Below are positions 25,350 through 33,111 of a DNA stretch of 41,622 bases, in pieces; the first letter of the stretch is position 1, and every line of letters starts with the position of its first letter. The notes under the pieces are model-generated. The model ran no database searches. It saw only the letters and a program-made list of their open reading frames with translations, and was not told where the DNA came from. The stretch spans positions 1-41,622 of the forward strand of contig CALYTI010000016.1 in assembly GCA_945487035.1 (NCBI GenBank), written 5' to 3'. The position numbers were made by a program, and so were the translations under genes. Origin of the DNA: an uncultured Bacteroidales bacterium. GTDB lineage: Bacteria > Bacteroidota > Bacteroidia > Bacteroidales > UBA932.

Positions 25350-26882
25350 ATGGTACAGGAATTCAGTGAACAGGAGCTTATCCGCCGCGACTCATTGGCG
25401 AAGCTCAGAGAATTGGGAATAGAGCCTTATCCGGCTCCCCTCTATCCGGTAAACGCAACGGCAGCCCAGATACTCGGGGGCTTCGATCCGGAGAAAGGCA
25501 ATTTCCAGGAGGTATGCATCGCAGGCCGACTGATGAGCCGCCGCATTATGGGCGCAGCCTCATTCGGAGAGCTCCAGGACGAGACAGGACGCATTCAGAT
25601 ATATGTCAAGAGGGATGAAATCTGCCCTGGCGAAGACAAGACTATGTACAATACGGTATGGAAGAAACTTCTTGATATAGGAGATATAGTAGGTATCAAG
25701 GGCTTTGCTTTCTTCACCCAGACAGGACAGCTCAGCATCCACGCCAAGGAACTCACCCTTCTGAGCAAGTCCCTTCGCGTGCTTCCTATCGTTAAGGAGA
25801 TGGACGGTCAGGTTTTCGATGCCTTTACAGACCCGGAGCTTCGTTACCGTCAGAGGTATGTTGACCTTATTGTCAATCCTCAGGTTAAGGATGTATTCGT
25901 GAAGAGGGCACAGATTATCGCGACAATGCGCCAGTACTTCAACGAGGCCGGATGCCTTGAGGTGGAGACTCCTATCCTTCAGAGCATCCCGGGAGGCGCA
26001 GCAGCCCGTCCTTTCATTACCCATCACAATGCTCTCGACATCCCGCTTTACCTGCGCATTGCCAACGAGCTCTATCTGAAGAGGCTGATTGTGGGCGGAT
26101 TCTCGGGCGTTTACGAGTTCGCGAAGGACTTCCGCAACGAGGGTATGGACAAGACCCACAATCCGGAGTTTACCTGTATGGAGATATATGTCGCCTACAA
26201 GGACTATATCTGGATGATGGAGTTTGTGGAGAAGATGCTTTGCAAGGTGGCTACCGCAGTCAACGGCACCACCAAGGTGAAGATTGGAGAGAATGAGGTG
26301 GATTTCGGCGGTACTTACCGTCGTCTGCCTATCCTTGAGGCAATTAAGGAGTATGCCGGCGTTGATGTGAAGGGTATGGATGAAGCACAGCTCCGCCAGA
26401 CCTGCAAGGAGCTTAATGTTGAGGTTGAGCCGAGCTGGGGCAAGGGCAAGCTGATTGATGCGATTTTTGGAGAATATGCCGAGAAGAATCTTATCCAGCC
26501 AACCTTCATTACGGATTACCCTGTGGAGATGTCTCCGCTGACCAAGCGTCACCGCGAGGACCCTACCCTTACCGAGAGGTTTGAGCTTTTCGTTTGCGGC
26601 AAGGAGCTGGCTAATGCTTACTCAGAGCTTAATGATCCTATCGATCAGCTTGAGCGCTTCGAGGAGCAGGCTGCACTCAAGTCAAAGGGAGACGATGAGG
26701 CTATGTATATCGATATGGATTTCGTACGCGCTCTGGAGTACGGTATGCCTCCTACCTCGGGACTTGGTATGGGAATCGACCGTCTCACGATGTTCATGAC
26801 CGGTCAGGTCAACATCCAGGACGTCCTCTTCTTCCCTCAGATGAAGCCTGAGAAGGCTCTGAAGGCGGAGAAGGACAGCTAA
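25350..26882 (+). CDS. lysS: Lysyl-tRNA synthetase, class II
   Basis: Charges tRNA-Lys. In 510 residues an N-terminal OB-fold anticodon-binding domain (about 55-150, ICAG-like [20 protein letters not shown]) precedes the class II catalytic core. Motif 1 is near 190-215, motif 2 is [20 protein letters not shown], and motif 3 is [16 protein letters not shown] then [14 protein letters not shown]. Many bacteroidete LysS proteins carry about 60 extra C-terminal residues; this one ends soon after motif 3, like the E. coli form. It closes the plus-strand cluster that began with exbB, and its stop lies only 4 bases from the stop of convergent rmuC with no strong hairpin between. Confidence 0.97.
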   Translation: MVQEFSEQELIRRDSLAKLRELGIEPYPAPLYPVNATAAQILGGFDPEKGNFQEVCIAGRLMSRRIMGAASFGELQDETGRIQIYVKRDEICPGEDKTMYNTVWKKLLDIGDIVGIKGFAFFTQTGQLSIHAKELTLLSKSLRVLPIVKEMDGQVFDAFTDPELRYRQRYVDLIVNPQVKDVFVKRAQIIATMRQYFNEAGCLEVETPILQSIPGGAAARPFITHHNALDIPLYLRIANELYLKRLIVGGFSGVYEFAKDFRNEGMDKTHNPEFTCMEIYVAYKDYIWMMEFVEKMLCKVATAVNGTTKVKIGENEVDFGGTYRRLPILEAIKEYAGVDVKGMDEAQLRQTCKELNVEVEPSWGKGKLIDAIFGEYAEKNLIQPTFITDYPVEMSPLTKRHREDPTLTERFELFVCGKELANAYSELNDPIDQLERFEEQAALKSKGDDEAMYIDMDFVRALEYGMPPTSGLGMGIDRLTMFMTGQVNIQDVLFFPQMKPEKALKAEKDS

Positions 26883-26886
26883 GCTG

Positions 26887-28188
26887 CTACACTTTCTTTT
26901 TTTCGGGAACGCCGAGCTGGATGAGCTGGCGGGCGGAGGTGACTATGCTCGGACCGTCATCCTTGAGCTTGACTGAGCACTGGTCGTAGAACTTCTTGGC
27001 GTCGTCCAGCTTCTTTCCCATCTCCGCGTGGGCCTTCGAGAACTCGGCAACTCGGTCAATCATACGCTGTGCGGCAGCCAGAATCTGAGCCTGGTTGCGC
27101 ACCTGCTCGTGGGAAATCCAGGCGGTGCGTATCATCCTGGTGAACGGGATGAAGGTCTCCTCGGTGGTAATCAGCACATTATAGTCATTGAAAGCCACCC
27201 TCCAGATGTCCGGCTTGAGCTGCTTTGCAAGCTGGAGCGCTCCGTAGTTCGGGATGAACATAATCACATAGTCCAGGGTCTTTCTGCCGGCCTTGGTAGC
27301 ATAACCGCTGTAATCCTTGGCTGACAGGGACTTCACGTGATTCATCACAGCATCCAGGTTGCGTCTTGCGGCAGCCTCCTTCTCCTCATCCGTAGCTGCC
27401 TGATAATATTCGTCAAGGGCATTGATAGGAGTCTTGGCATCCACGATGATATCCGAATCGTCAGGGTAGTGGAGTATGTAGTCCGGCCTCATACGCCTGT
27501 CCTCATCGCTGGTAAGAGTGATGCCGTTGCGTGATCGGATAGTCTCCTCCTTATCGAAGTCGCGTCCTTCGGTAAGACCTTCTGACACAAGGATATTGCC
27601 CAGTATCATCTCCCCGAAACAGCCCTGGAGCTTCTTCTCTCCCTTCAGGGCGCTGGCGAGGTTGTCGGCCCTCTGTCCTATGCGCTGGGTCTGCTCCTCA
27701 AGATGTTTGACGGTAGTGGCGAATTTCTCCTTGATCTCCGCAGTGGTCTCGTTCTGGGTTTTGCGGCTCTCGTCGAAAGCCTTGGCCATCTTCTCGAAAT
27801 CCTTGCTCAGGTCTCCGCTGATGCTCTCGAAAGTCTCTTTCGCCTTCCTGTTCAGGGCTTCTTCGCGTGCCTTCAGGTTCTTCTCGTTTTCCTCCACGAG
27901 CTGGGCTTTGATAGCCTGAATCTGCGCATCAAGGAGCTCTTTCTGGGCCTTTTTGTCCTCAAGAGCCTGGTTAAGGTATTCGATTTTGGCATCTTTGCCT
28001 GCCAGCTGCGCATCCTTTGCGGCAAGCTCGGTGGCTTTTTGCGCAATCTGGACATCCTTGCCTGCCAGCTCTGCATCCTTCGCGGACAGTTTGTTCCGGA
28101 AGGAGGTCATACATATATAATAGGTAAGCGCGCAGAGCAGAACTGCTGCTGCGGCGGCAATGATAATGGTTGTAGTCAGTGTTCCCAT
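26887..28188 (-). CDS. rmuC: DNA recombination protein RmuC homolog
   Basis: RmuC-family protein with a PD-(D/E)XK-type nuclease-like core, linked in E. coli to limiting DNA inversion between short repeats; the exact activity is unclear. The 433 residues start with one membrane helix (about 6-27), then a long coiled coil (30-170), and the core from about 190: GEMILGNILVSEGL, RPDYILHYPDDSDIIVDAKT, FIPNYGALQLA, FIPFTRMIRTAWISHEQVRN. The coiled coil opens with nearly exact heptads at residues 34-82 (LSAKDAE, LAGKDVQ, IAQKATE, LAAKDAQ, LAGKDAK). The ATG at 28188 lies exactly 4 bases after a perfect -7 box, so the mRNA may be leaderless. Confidence 0.92.
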   Translation of the reverse strand: MGTLTTTIIIAAAAAVLLCALTYYICMTSFRNKLSAKDAELAGKDVQIAQKATELAAKDAQLAGKDAKIEYLNQALEDKKAQKELLDAQIQAIKAQLVEENEKNLKAREEALNRKAKETFESISGDLSKDFEKMAKAFDESRKTQNETTAEIKEKFATTVKHLEEQTQRIGQRADNLASALKGEKKLQGCFGEMILGNILVSEGLTEGRDFDKEETIRSRNGITLTSDEDRRMRPDYILHYPDDSDIIVDAKTPINALDEYYQAATDEEKEAAARRNLDAVMNHVKSLSAKDYSGYATKAGRKTLDYVIMFIPNYGALQLAKQLKPDIWRVAFNDYNVLITTEETFIPFTRMIRTAWISHEQVRNQAQILAAAQRMIDRVAEFSKAHAEMGKKLDDAKKFYDQCSVKLKDDGPSIVTSARQLIQLGVPEKKKV

Positions 28189-28192
28189 ACTC

Positions 28193-28224
28193 CAAAGATA
28201 GCCAACCCGGGGAGAGCGCCCAAA
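28193..28224 (-). promoter_or_regulatory. Promoter for rmuC
   Basis: On the minus strand TTTG (28224-28221), 20 bases, TATCTTTG (28200-28193), a perfect bacteroidete promoter. Only 4 bases (GAGT) separate the -7 box from the rmuC ATG, so transcription should begin at or next to the start codon. Confidence 0.8.
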
Positions 28225-28252
28225 CTTTTTTCAAAATTTTTTCACAAAACTA

Positions 28253-28282
28253 TTGCAGATATAAAAAATTGACGTACCTTTG
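28253..28282 (+). promoter_or_regulatory. Promoter for the ABC transporter operon
   Basis: TTG (28253-28255), 19 bases, TACCTTTG (28275-28282): exact match to the bacteroidete -33/-7 consensus. Predicted start near 28287, giving a leader of about 46 bases that begins with operator-like repeats. Confidence 0.83.
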
Positions 28283-28286
28283 CAGT

Positions 28287-28324
28287 GTACTAATAAACTA
28301 ATACAGTACGACAATAAAACAATA
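28287..28324 (+). promoter_or_regulatory. Operator-like repeats at the ABC operon transcription start
   Basis: An inverted repeat GTACT (28287-28291) / AGTAC (28305-28309) with a 13-base spacer, overlapping a direct repeat ACTAATA (28289-28295 and 28297-28303, period 8) and a second pair ACAATA (28311-28316 and 28319-28324, also period 8). Its position at the expected +1 and the GntR gene in the same operon suggest an autoregulatory operator; this is inference. Confidence 0.5.
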
Positions 28325-28332
28325 CGCTAGAA

Positions 28333-29163
28333 ATGATAAAGATTGAAAACCTCGGTTTCAGCTACGGAAAGACTCCGGTACTGAAGAACATCACTCTGAA
28401 TCTCGAGCCCGGGAAGATTTACGGACTTCTGGGAGAGAACGGAGTTGGAAAGACCACGCTGCTCACTCTGGTCTGCGGCCTGAAGAAGGCCCAGACCGGC
28501 AGTATCTCCTGTGACGGCATAGACCCTTATTCCAGGAATCCTGAATTCCTCTCCCAGGTATTCTACCTTCCGGATGAGGTCGCCCCGGTTCCAAGCACCG
28601 CAATTGCCTGGGCGAAGAGTCTTGGCCCGTTCTGGCCGAATTTCAAGATTGAGACCTTCTCTTCAGCTATGAAAGACTTCGAAATGGACGAAACTATGAA
28701 AATGCACAAGATGTCCGCAGGTCAGCTCAAAAAGACCTACATCTCCTTTGCGCTTGCCTGCGGCACTTCTTACATCCTGATGGATGAGCCTACCAACGGA
28801 CTTGATATCCCTTCCAAGGCCCAGTTCCGTTCGGCAGTGCTGAAGTACACGCGCGATGATTCCACCATACTCATCAGCACCCATCAGGTCAAGGACCTTG
28901 AGAGTATGATAGACCCTATCATCATACTTGACCGCAAGGATGTGCTTCTGAATGCAAGTGTAGAGGAAATCACTTCCAAACTCTTTTTCGATTACGGCAG
29001 CATACTGCGTCAGGATGCTCTCTATGCGGAGCAGCTTCCCGGAGGCTTCATCCAGGTTTGTCCGAACACCACCGGCGAAGACAGCAAGCTCAACATCGAG
29101 GCTCTCTTCAATGCCGTTCACAACAATAAAGAACTCGTAAAAGCCATCTTCAACAATGAATAA
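28333..29163 (+). CDS. ABC-2 type transporter ATP-binding protein
   Basis: ATPase of an ABC exporter. The 276 residues have Walker A GENGVGKT (34-41), an ABC signature in the variant form KMSAGQLKK (SAGQ at 128-131 in place of SGGQ), Walker B ILMDEPTNGLD (148-158) and the switch His184 in STHQ. The last 70 residues form a domain without clear family features. It starts after the promoter at 28253 and overlaps its permease gene by 8 bases. The transported substrate is unknown; the set with a YtrA-type regulator resembles exporters induced by envelope or antibiotic stress in Firmicutes, which is only a comparison. Confidence 0.92.
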   Translation: MIKIENLGFSYGKTPVLKNITLNLEPGKIYGLLGENGVGKTTLLTLVCGLKKAQTGSISCDGIDPYSRNPEFLSQVFYLPDEVAPVPSTAIAWAKSLGPFWPNFKIETFSSAMKDFEMDETMKMHKMSAGQLKKTYISFALACGTSYILMDEPTNGLDIPSKAQFRSAVLKYTRDDSTILISTHQVKDLESMIDPIIILDRKDVLLNASVEEITSKLFFDYGSILRQDALYAEQLPGGFIQVCPNTTGEDSKLNIEALFNAVHNNKELVKAIFNNE

Positions 29164-29965
29164 CGTTTTTTCCGCCAAGCGCTTCGGCAAATATTTCAGC
29201 TACGATCTGAAACATTGCATTGATACCTTCGGACTGTCCCTGCTGATTTTGGGACTGATGCCGATGATTACCTTCCTGTTTGCCTCCATCATCTCTTTCA
29301 TAGTGTCCGGAGACTGGATTCCTGACAATACGGTCAACCGAATCGTTGCAGCCGTGATTGCAGTCTTTATTGCCACAATAATGTTCCCTGTCAAAGCCTA
29401 TGGAGAAATCACCGACAAGAAGGCAGGCTCAAACTTCCTTATGGTCCCTGCCTCTACCTTTGAGAAATGGCTCTCCGGCTCCCTGATGACTCTCGTTATC
29501 GTCCCTGTAGCTCTGGTGCTTCTCCTTCTCGGAGTGGATCTGTTGCTTGGAGCGCTGCTCCCCAGTCACTATGGTGAGGCTCTTCTGCTTCAGGAATGGT
29601 TCCGCCCTATCATCTGCATCCCGGCAAGCCTTACCGGACTCTCAATGGATGTGAGCATCAATGTAGGTCTTATATTCTGGGTAAGCTGGGCTACTTCCGT
29701 ACTCTGCTTCCTGCTCGGAGCGGTATTCTTCAAAAAATCCAAGATTGCCAAGACCATTCTTGCATTAATGATATTCTCTATGCTGCTTTCTATGTTGACA
29801 GCTCCTTTTGCCAACCTGATGCCCGGCCTCATAGAAAGCATTCAGCTTGGAGATGCCGAGAGGGTTATGCGGGGATTCTGGACTGCAGTTTGGGTTATTG
29901 ACGGTGCGGAAATTGTAGCCTTCCTCGCGATTTACTATTTCAGACTCAGAACTATCAAGCATTAG
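29156..29965 (+). CDS. ABC-2 type transporter permease
   Basis: Membrane partner of the preceding ATPase. The 269 residues have about six hydrophobic helices: near 27-52, 62-80, 108-132, 158-180, 200-220 and 243-262. A short cytoplasmic N-terminus carries FSAKRFGKYFSYDLK. The loop EITDKKAGSNFLMVPASTFE between helices 2 and 3 is typical of bacteroidete ABC-2 permeases, where PAS/PxSxxEK-like motifs precede helix 3. Substrate not predictable. The start overlaps the ATPase gene by 8 bases, and the regulator gene follows 3 bases after its stop. Confidence 0.87.
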   Translation: MNNVFSAKRFGKYFSYDLKHCIDTFGLSLLILGLMPMITFLFASIISFIVSGDWIPDNTVNRIVAAVIAVFIATIMFPVKAYGEITDKKAGSNFLMVPASTFEKWLSGSLMTLVIVPVALVLLLLGVDLLLGALLPSHYGEALLLQEWFRPIICIPASLTGLSMDVSINVGLIFWVSWATSVLCFLLGAVFFKKSKIAKTILALMIFSMLLSMLTAPFANLMPGLIESIQLGDAERVMRGFWTAVWVIDGAEIVAFLAIYYFRLRTIKH

Positions 29966-29968
29966 AAT

Positions 29969-30304
29969 ATGGAATTCAACGACAATAAGCCCATTTATGT
30001 CCAGATATCAGACGGATTCTGCGAACAGGTCCTGGCGGGTAAACTGGCTCCCGGAGAAAGGGTCCCTTCTGTCCGGGAATGGGGCGCAACAATAGGGGTG
30101 AACCCCAACACCGTCGCACGGTCCTACGATATGCTCACCGAAACGGGGGTGATTTACCAGAAAAGGGGAATAGGTTTCTTTGTATGCGAAGACGCCAGAG
30201 AGAAAATCCTTGCCTCCGAGAGGCGCCGCTTCATCGAAGAAGAGCTCCCCGCAACAATCAAACGCGCACAATTGTTAGGTATTGATTTGAAAGAATACAT
30301 TTAA
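29969..30304 (+). CDS. GntR-family regulator, YtrA subfamily
   Basis: Short transcription factor of 111 residues. The winged-helix domain occupies about residues 8-72: PIYVQISDGFCEQVLAGKLA, then GERVPSVREWGATIGVNPNT and VARSYDMLTETGVIYQKRGI. After it there is only a two-helix tail of about 40 residues, which defines the YtrA subfamily, a group usually encoded with ABC transporters and lacking a large effector-binding domain. It is co-translated with the permease (gap 3 bases) and DUF2807 gene (gap 3 bases), and most likely represses its own operon by binding the repeats at 28287-28324. Confidence 0.92.
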   Translation: MEFNDNKPIYVQISDGFCEQVLAGKLAPGERVPSVREWGATIGVNPNTVARSYDMLTETGVIYQKRGIGFFVCEDAREKILASERRRFIEEELPATIKRAQLLGIDLKEYI

Positions 30305-30307
30305 GAT

Positions 30308-31021
30308 ATGAAAACTGTTATGACAGCAGCTGTTGCGGCCCTTATGATGACCGCCTGCACATTTACGGTCGGCACCGGTGACAAATCGGTCACTATGGGC
30401 GTAGGCACCAAATCCGGTGAAGCCGGCTCAAGCGAAATCGTAACCAAGACCTTTGATGTAAAAGGCTTTGAAACGCTTGTATGCTCCCTCCCTGCAGATA
30501 TAGTGTATGAATATGGAGACCCGAATGTAGTTATTACCGCCCAGGAAGGCGTAATGCAGCATATCCAGGTCATTCAGGAAGAGGAAAAACTGACTCTCAA
30601 GATGGATGTCAAGACACTCAAAGGCCTCAAGGATATCAAAGTCTATGTCACTTCCCGCCGCCTCTCCGCTATGGAGTTCAACGGTGCTGTGGATTTTGAA
30701 TGCAAGAACGGCATCAAGGCCCGCGGAGACTTTTCCATTACCGCAAACGGCGCCTCTGATGTGGAAATCAACGGACTGAAAGCCGAGAAGGTCAACATAG
30801 TATGCAACGGAGCAGCCGATGTGGATTTGCTCGAACTCAAGTGCGATGAAATCACCGTGGTGGTCAACGGAGCTGCAGATGTCAGTCTCGCAGGCCGTAC
30901 ATCCCTTGCCGACCTTACAATCAACGGTGCCGGAGATATGGACATAACTGAACTTCAGGCCGATAAGGTGCTTTCTGCAGTTCACGGTCTCGGCTCCATT
31001 TCCCGCAAGAAGGAAAATTAA
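30308..31021 (+). CDS. DUF2807 (head-GIN domain) lipoprotein
   Basis: Predicted lipoprotein of 237 residues: the signal peptide ends in MMTAC with Cys17 as the lipidated residue. Residues 45-235 match DUF2807, a beta-helix-like domain known as the putative auto-transporter adhesin head-GIN domain; function is not established. The repeat character is plain: NGASDVE, NGAADVD, NGAADVS and NGAGDMD recur about every 22 residues at 150-220, each turn of the helix. It is the fourth gene of the ABC-GntR operon, starting 3 bases after the regulator's stop, and is probably exported to the envelope where the transporter acts. Confidence 0.88.
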   Translation: MKTVMTAAVAALMMTACTFTVGTGDKSVTMGVGTKSGEAGSSEIVTKTFDVKGFETLVCSLPADIVYEYGDPNVVITAQEGVMQHIQVIQEEEKLTLKMDVKTLKGLKDIKVYVTSRRLSAMEFNGAVDFECKNGIKARGDFSITANGASDVEINGLKAEKVNIVCNGAADVDLLELKCDEITVVVNGAADVSLAGRTSLADLTINGAGDMDITELQADKVLSAVHGLGSISRKKEN

Positions 31022-31032
31022 AGGAAAAACGT

Positions 31033-31040
31033 TAAATTTG
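31033..31040 (+). promoter_or_regulatory. -7 box for the LytTR operon
   Basis: TAAATTTG, a perfect -7 box in the 23-base gap after the DUF2807 gene, ending exactly 4 bases before the ATG at 31045. No TTG lies at the -33 position, so strength may depend on an activator. Confidence 0.5.
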
Positions 31041-31044
31041 CGGA

Positions 31045-31842
31045 ATGCAAAGATTCTTCAAATTAACGTTTCAGATACTGCACATCGTCGTAATGCCTTT
31101 GGTATTTATGGCGTTCCTGCTGCTCTACCGTCCAGAAAAGATGGTAGAGCTGTTGGATATGGGTGCCGGCAGGTATGACTTCAATGTGGTTATACTCTCG
31201 TGCATACTCCTTGGCACAGAGGCGCTTATGCGTACTGGGTTCTATTTCCTCAAGAAGGTGGTCAAGCTGGACCTTCTCATCTATGCCCTATGGTGTATGC
31301 TCGAGATTCTGGTCTTCACCGCCTTCGCTGCGATGTATATGACCCTGATGTACAAGGGCCAGTATCTTTACTTTCCTATGTACGGCAACTGCTTCCTGAT
31401 GAATCTGGCGGTGCTCATATGGCCATACCTTCTCGTTAACCTCTGGATTATCCTCGACAATGCCAAATATGCTGCCAAGACCAAGGAAGCCGAGCCGGAC
31501 AATATGGTCCGTTTCCGCGACGAAAACCAGAAGCTCAAGCTGGCTGTTACCAGTCAGGCTCTGCTCTATGTGGAGGCCAAGGAGAATTATGTGACTGTTG
31601 TCTATCTCGACGGTGAGAAACTGAGCAAGGTGGTGATCCGTTCTTCAATGAAGCGGCTCGAGGAATTGCTGAAGAGCAACGGACTGTACCGCTGCCACCG
31701 GGCATATTACATCAACCCTATACATATCAAGGCGTTGCGCAAAGATACCGACGGCTTCCATTTTGCCGATCTGGATGCTGCGGCCTGTCCTGCAATACCT
31801 GTATCAAAGACTTATTATGAGGAGATTGCAGGTCTTTTGTAG
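31045..31842 (+). CDS. Membrane-bound LytTR-domain transcriptional regulator
   Basis: 265 residues joining four membrane helices (about 9-28, 47-66, 76-101, 115-137) to a C-terminal LytTR DNA-binding domain (about 160-262). The domain contains LLYVEAKENYVTVVYLDGEK and the family signature LYRCHRAYYINPIHIKALRK. Membrane-bound LytTR proteins without a receiver domain are common in bacteroidetes and are thought to sense the membrane directly; no histidine kinase is encoded nearby. The ATG lies 4 bases after a perfect -7 box, pointing to a leaderless message. The next gene, a lipoprotein, starts 26 bases before its end, so its output may include its own operon. Target genes are unknown. Confidence 0.9.
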   Translation: MQRFFKLTFQILHIVVMPLVFMAFLLLYRPEKMVELLDMGAGRYDFNVVILSCILLGTEALMRTGFYFLKKVVKLDLLIYALWCMLEILVFTAFAAMYMTLMYKGQYLYFPMYGNCFLMNLAVLIWPYLLVNLWIILDNAKYAAKTKEAEPDNMVRFRDENQKLKLAVTSQALLYVEAKENYVTVVYLDGEKLSKVVIRSSMKRLEELLKSNGLYRCHRAYYINPIHIKALRKDTDGFHFADLDAAACPAIPVSKTYYEEIAGLL

Positions 31843-33109
31843 TCTGCTTGCAGTTCTGCTGCTTGCTTCCTGCTCCCGTCCCGAGGCGGAGAGCAATCCC
31901 TTGCTTGACTATATTCCTTCGGATGCATCCGCCCTGTTGTGCAGCGACAGGCTGGATGTTGCCTTGGAAACTGTCTTTGAACCTGACCATATCTTCAGGG
32001 AGTTGACTCTGGGCAAGCTCGCTGATGAGCCTGCGGTGCTTTCCTTCCATTATTCGGGCACACTCGTGCCAATGCTGGCAGTGGCTGCGGGCAGGCCCTC
32101 GGAGACTCCTCCGCAGGCTATCGCCAAGCTTGTTTCTGACGCTGAGTCGCTTGGCCTTCAGACAATATATATCCCCGCGGAGCGCAGGTCCTCCCGAAAG
32201 AATGTGCTGCTCGTGTGCGAATCCGAGACCGTGCTCTCTTCCGCTGTGCGCCATCTGGACGAACAGGCTTCCATTACGGAAGTTCCCGGTGTGAGCGAAG
32301 CGCTGATGCAGCTGGAACCAAAGGGGCAGACCCTGATTCTGCGCAATGACGCAGCCTCCCGTTTCCTGCCTCAGGACTTTATGTCCAGGTATATGAAACG
32401 CGACGTGCTGATGAAATACATCAAGAACTTCAGCGACTGGACCGTGCTTCATCTTGACCAGGTCAAGGTAGCGGGGAAGGGGCAATATATGGACTTTACT
32501 CTCATACCCGTTCAGGGCAGCGCCGTCAACAGGTACTACAGTGTGCTGGAAGGCCTGCAGCCCGCGCAGAGTCATCTGGGAGCTATGCTCCCTTATGGCA
32601 CTACCTATGCGCTTGACCTGCCTGTCGCATCCCTGCAGCAGACCCTCGATGTGCGCAAACTCTACCTTGATGCTACCGGCGGGCTGAACAAGTTCAATAC
32701 AGAATCCCGTACCCACAGGACGGCAGAAGGCTGGGACCCGGCCAGATGGGCTGAAGAAGTGGGCGTCCAGGAGGTAGCGAAGATATGGTGTCGCTCCGAA
32801 GAAGTGCTTCTGCTGCGCTGTGCCAATCCTCCTGCTCAAAAGGGGGTAGGCGAATGCCCTTGGGCCGGATTCGCTTCCATTCTGTTCGGACCCGCTTTTT
32901 CCCTCAAAGACGAGAGCTGGTGCGCAGTCAGCGGAGACTGGATAGTAATAGGTGCGCAAAAAGCCGTAAAGCATTACCTGCAGCGCTCCGTGCGCACAGC
33001 CCGAAAGGACTGGAACATCAAAATGACCAAAGCTGCTGTTCTTGCAGACGATTTGCTCATAGACTGCCGGGACACGGGCATAAAACTGGAAGTGTATAAA
33101 ACCTATTGA
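31817..33109 (+). CDS. Predicted lipoprotein (DUF3352-like)
   Basis: 430 residues, function unknown. The ATG at 31817 gives a lipoprotein signal MRRLQVFCSLLAVLLLASC with Cys19 lipidated; the open frame upstream encodes no plausible N-terminus, and this start lies 26 bases inside the LytTR gene. After the cysteine, NPLLDYIPSDASALLCSDRL resembles the opening of DUF3352 proteins (a strand-rich domain starting near IPxDAxA), but the match is loose and this protein is shorter than most. No membrane helix follows, so it is an envelope-anchored globular protein. The stop TGA lies 2 bases from the start of the acyl-CoA synthetase gene. Confidence 0.7.
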   Translation: MRRLQVFCSLLAVLLLASCSRPEAESNPLLDYIPSDASALLCSDRLDVALETVFEPDHIFRELTLGKLADEPAVLSFHYSGTLVPMLAVAAGRPSETPPQAIAKLVSDAESLGLQTIYIPAERRSSRKNVLLVCESETVLSSAVRHLDEQASITEVPGVSEALMQLEPKGQTLILRNDAASRFLPQDFMSRYMKRDVLMKYIKNFSDWTVLHLDQVKVAGKGQYMDFTLIPVQGSAVNRYYSVLEGLQPAQSHLGAMLPYGTTYALDLPVASLQQTLDVRKLYLDATGGLNKFNTESRTHRTAEGWDPARWAEEVGVQEVAKIWCRSEEVLLLRCANPPAQKGVGECPWAGFASILFGPAFSLKDESWCAVSGDWIVIGAQKAVKHYLQRSVRTARKDWNIKMTKAAVLADDLLIDCRDTGIKLEVYKTY

Positions 33110-33111
33110 GA

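Noticed and set aside
26883..26905. Terminator between convergent lysS and rmuC (CAGC-TAA-GCTG followed by a T run)
   Set aside because: The stem is only four pairs and the T run is 8 bases away inside rmuC, so it is too weak to call.
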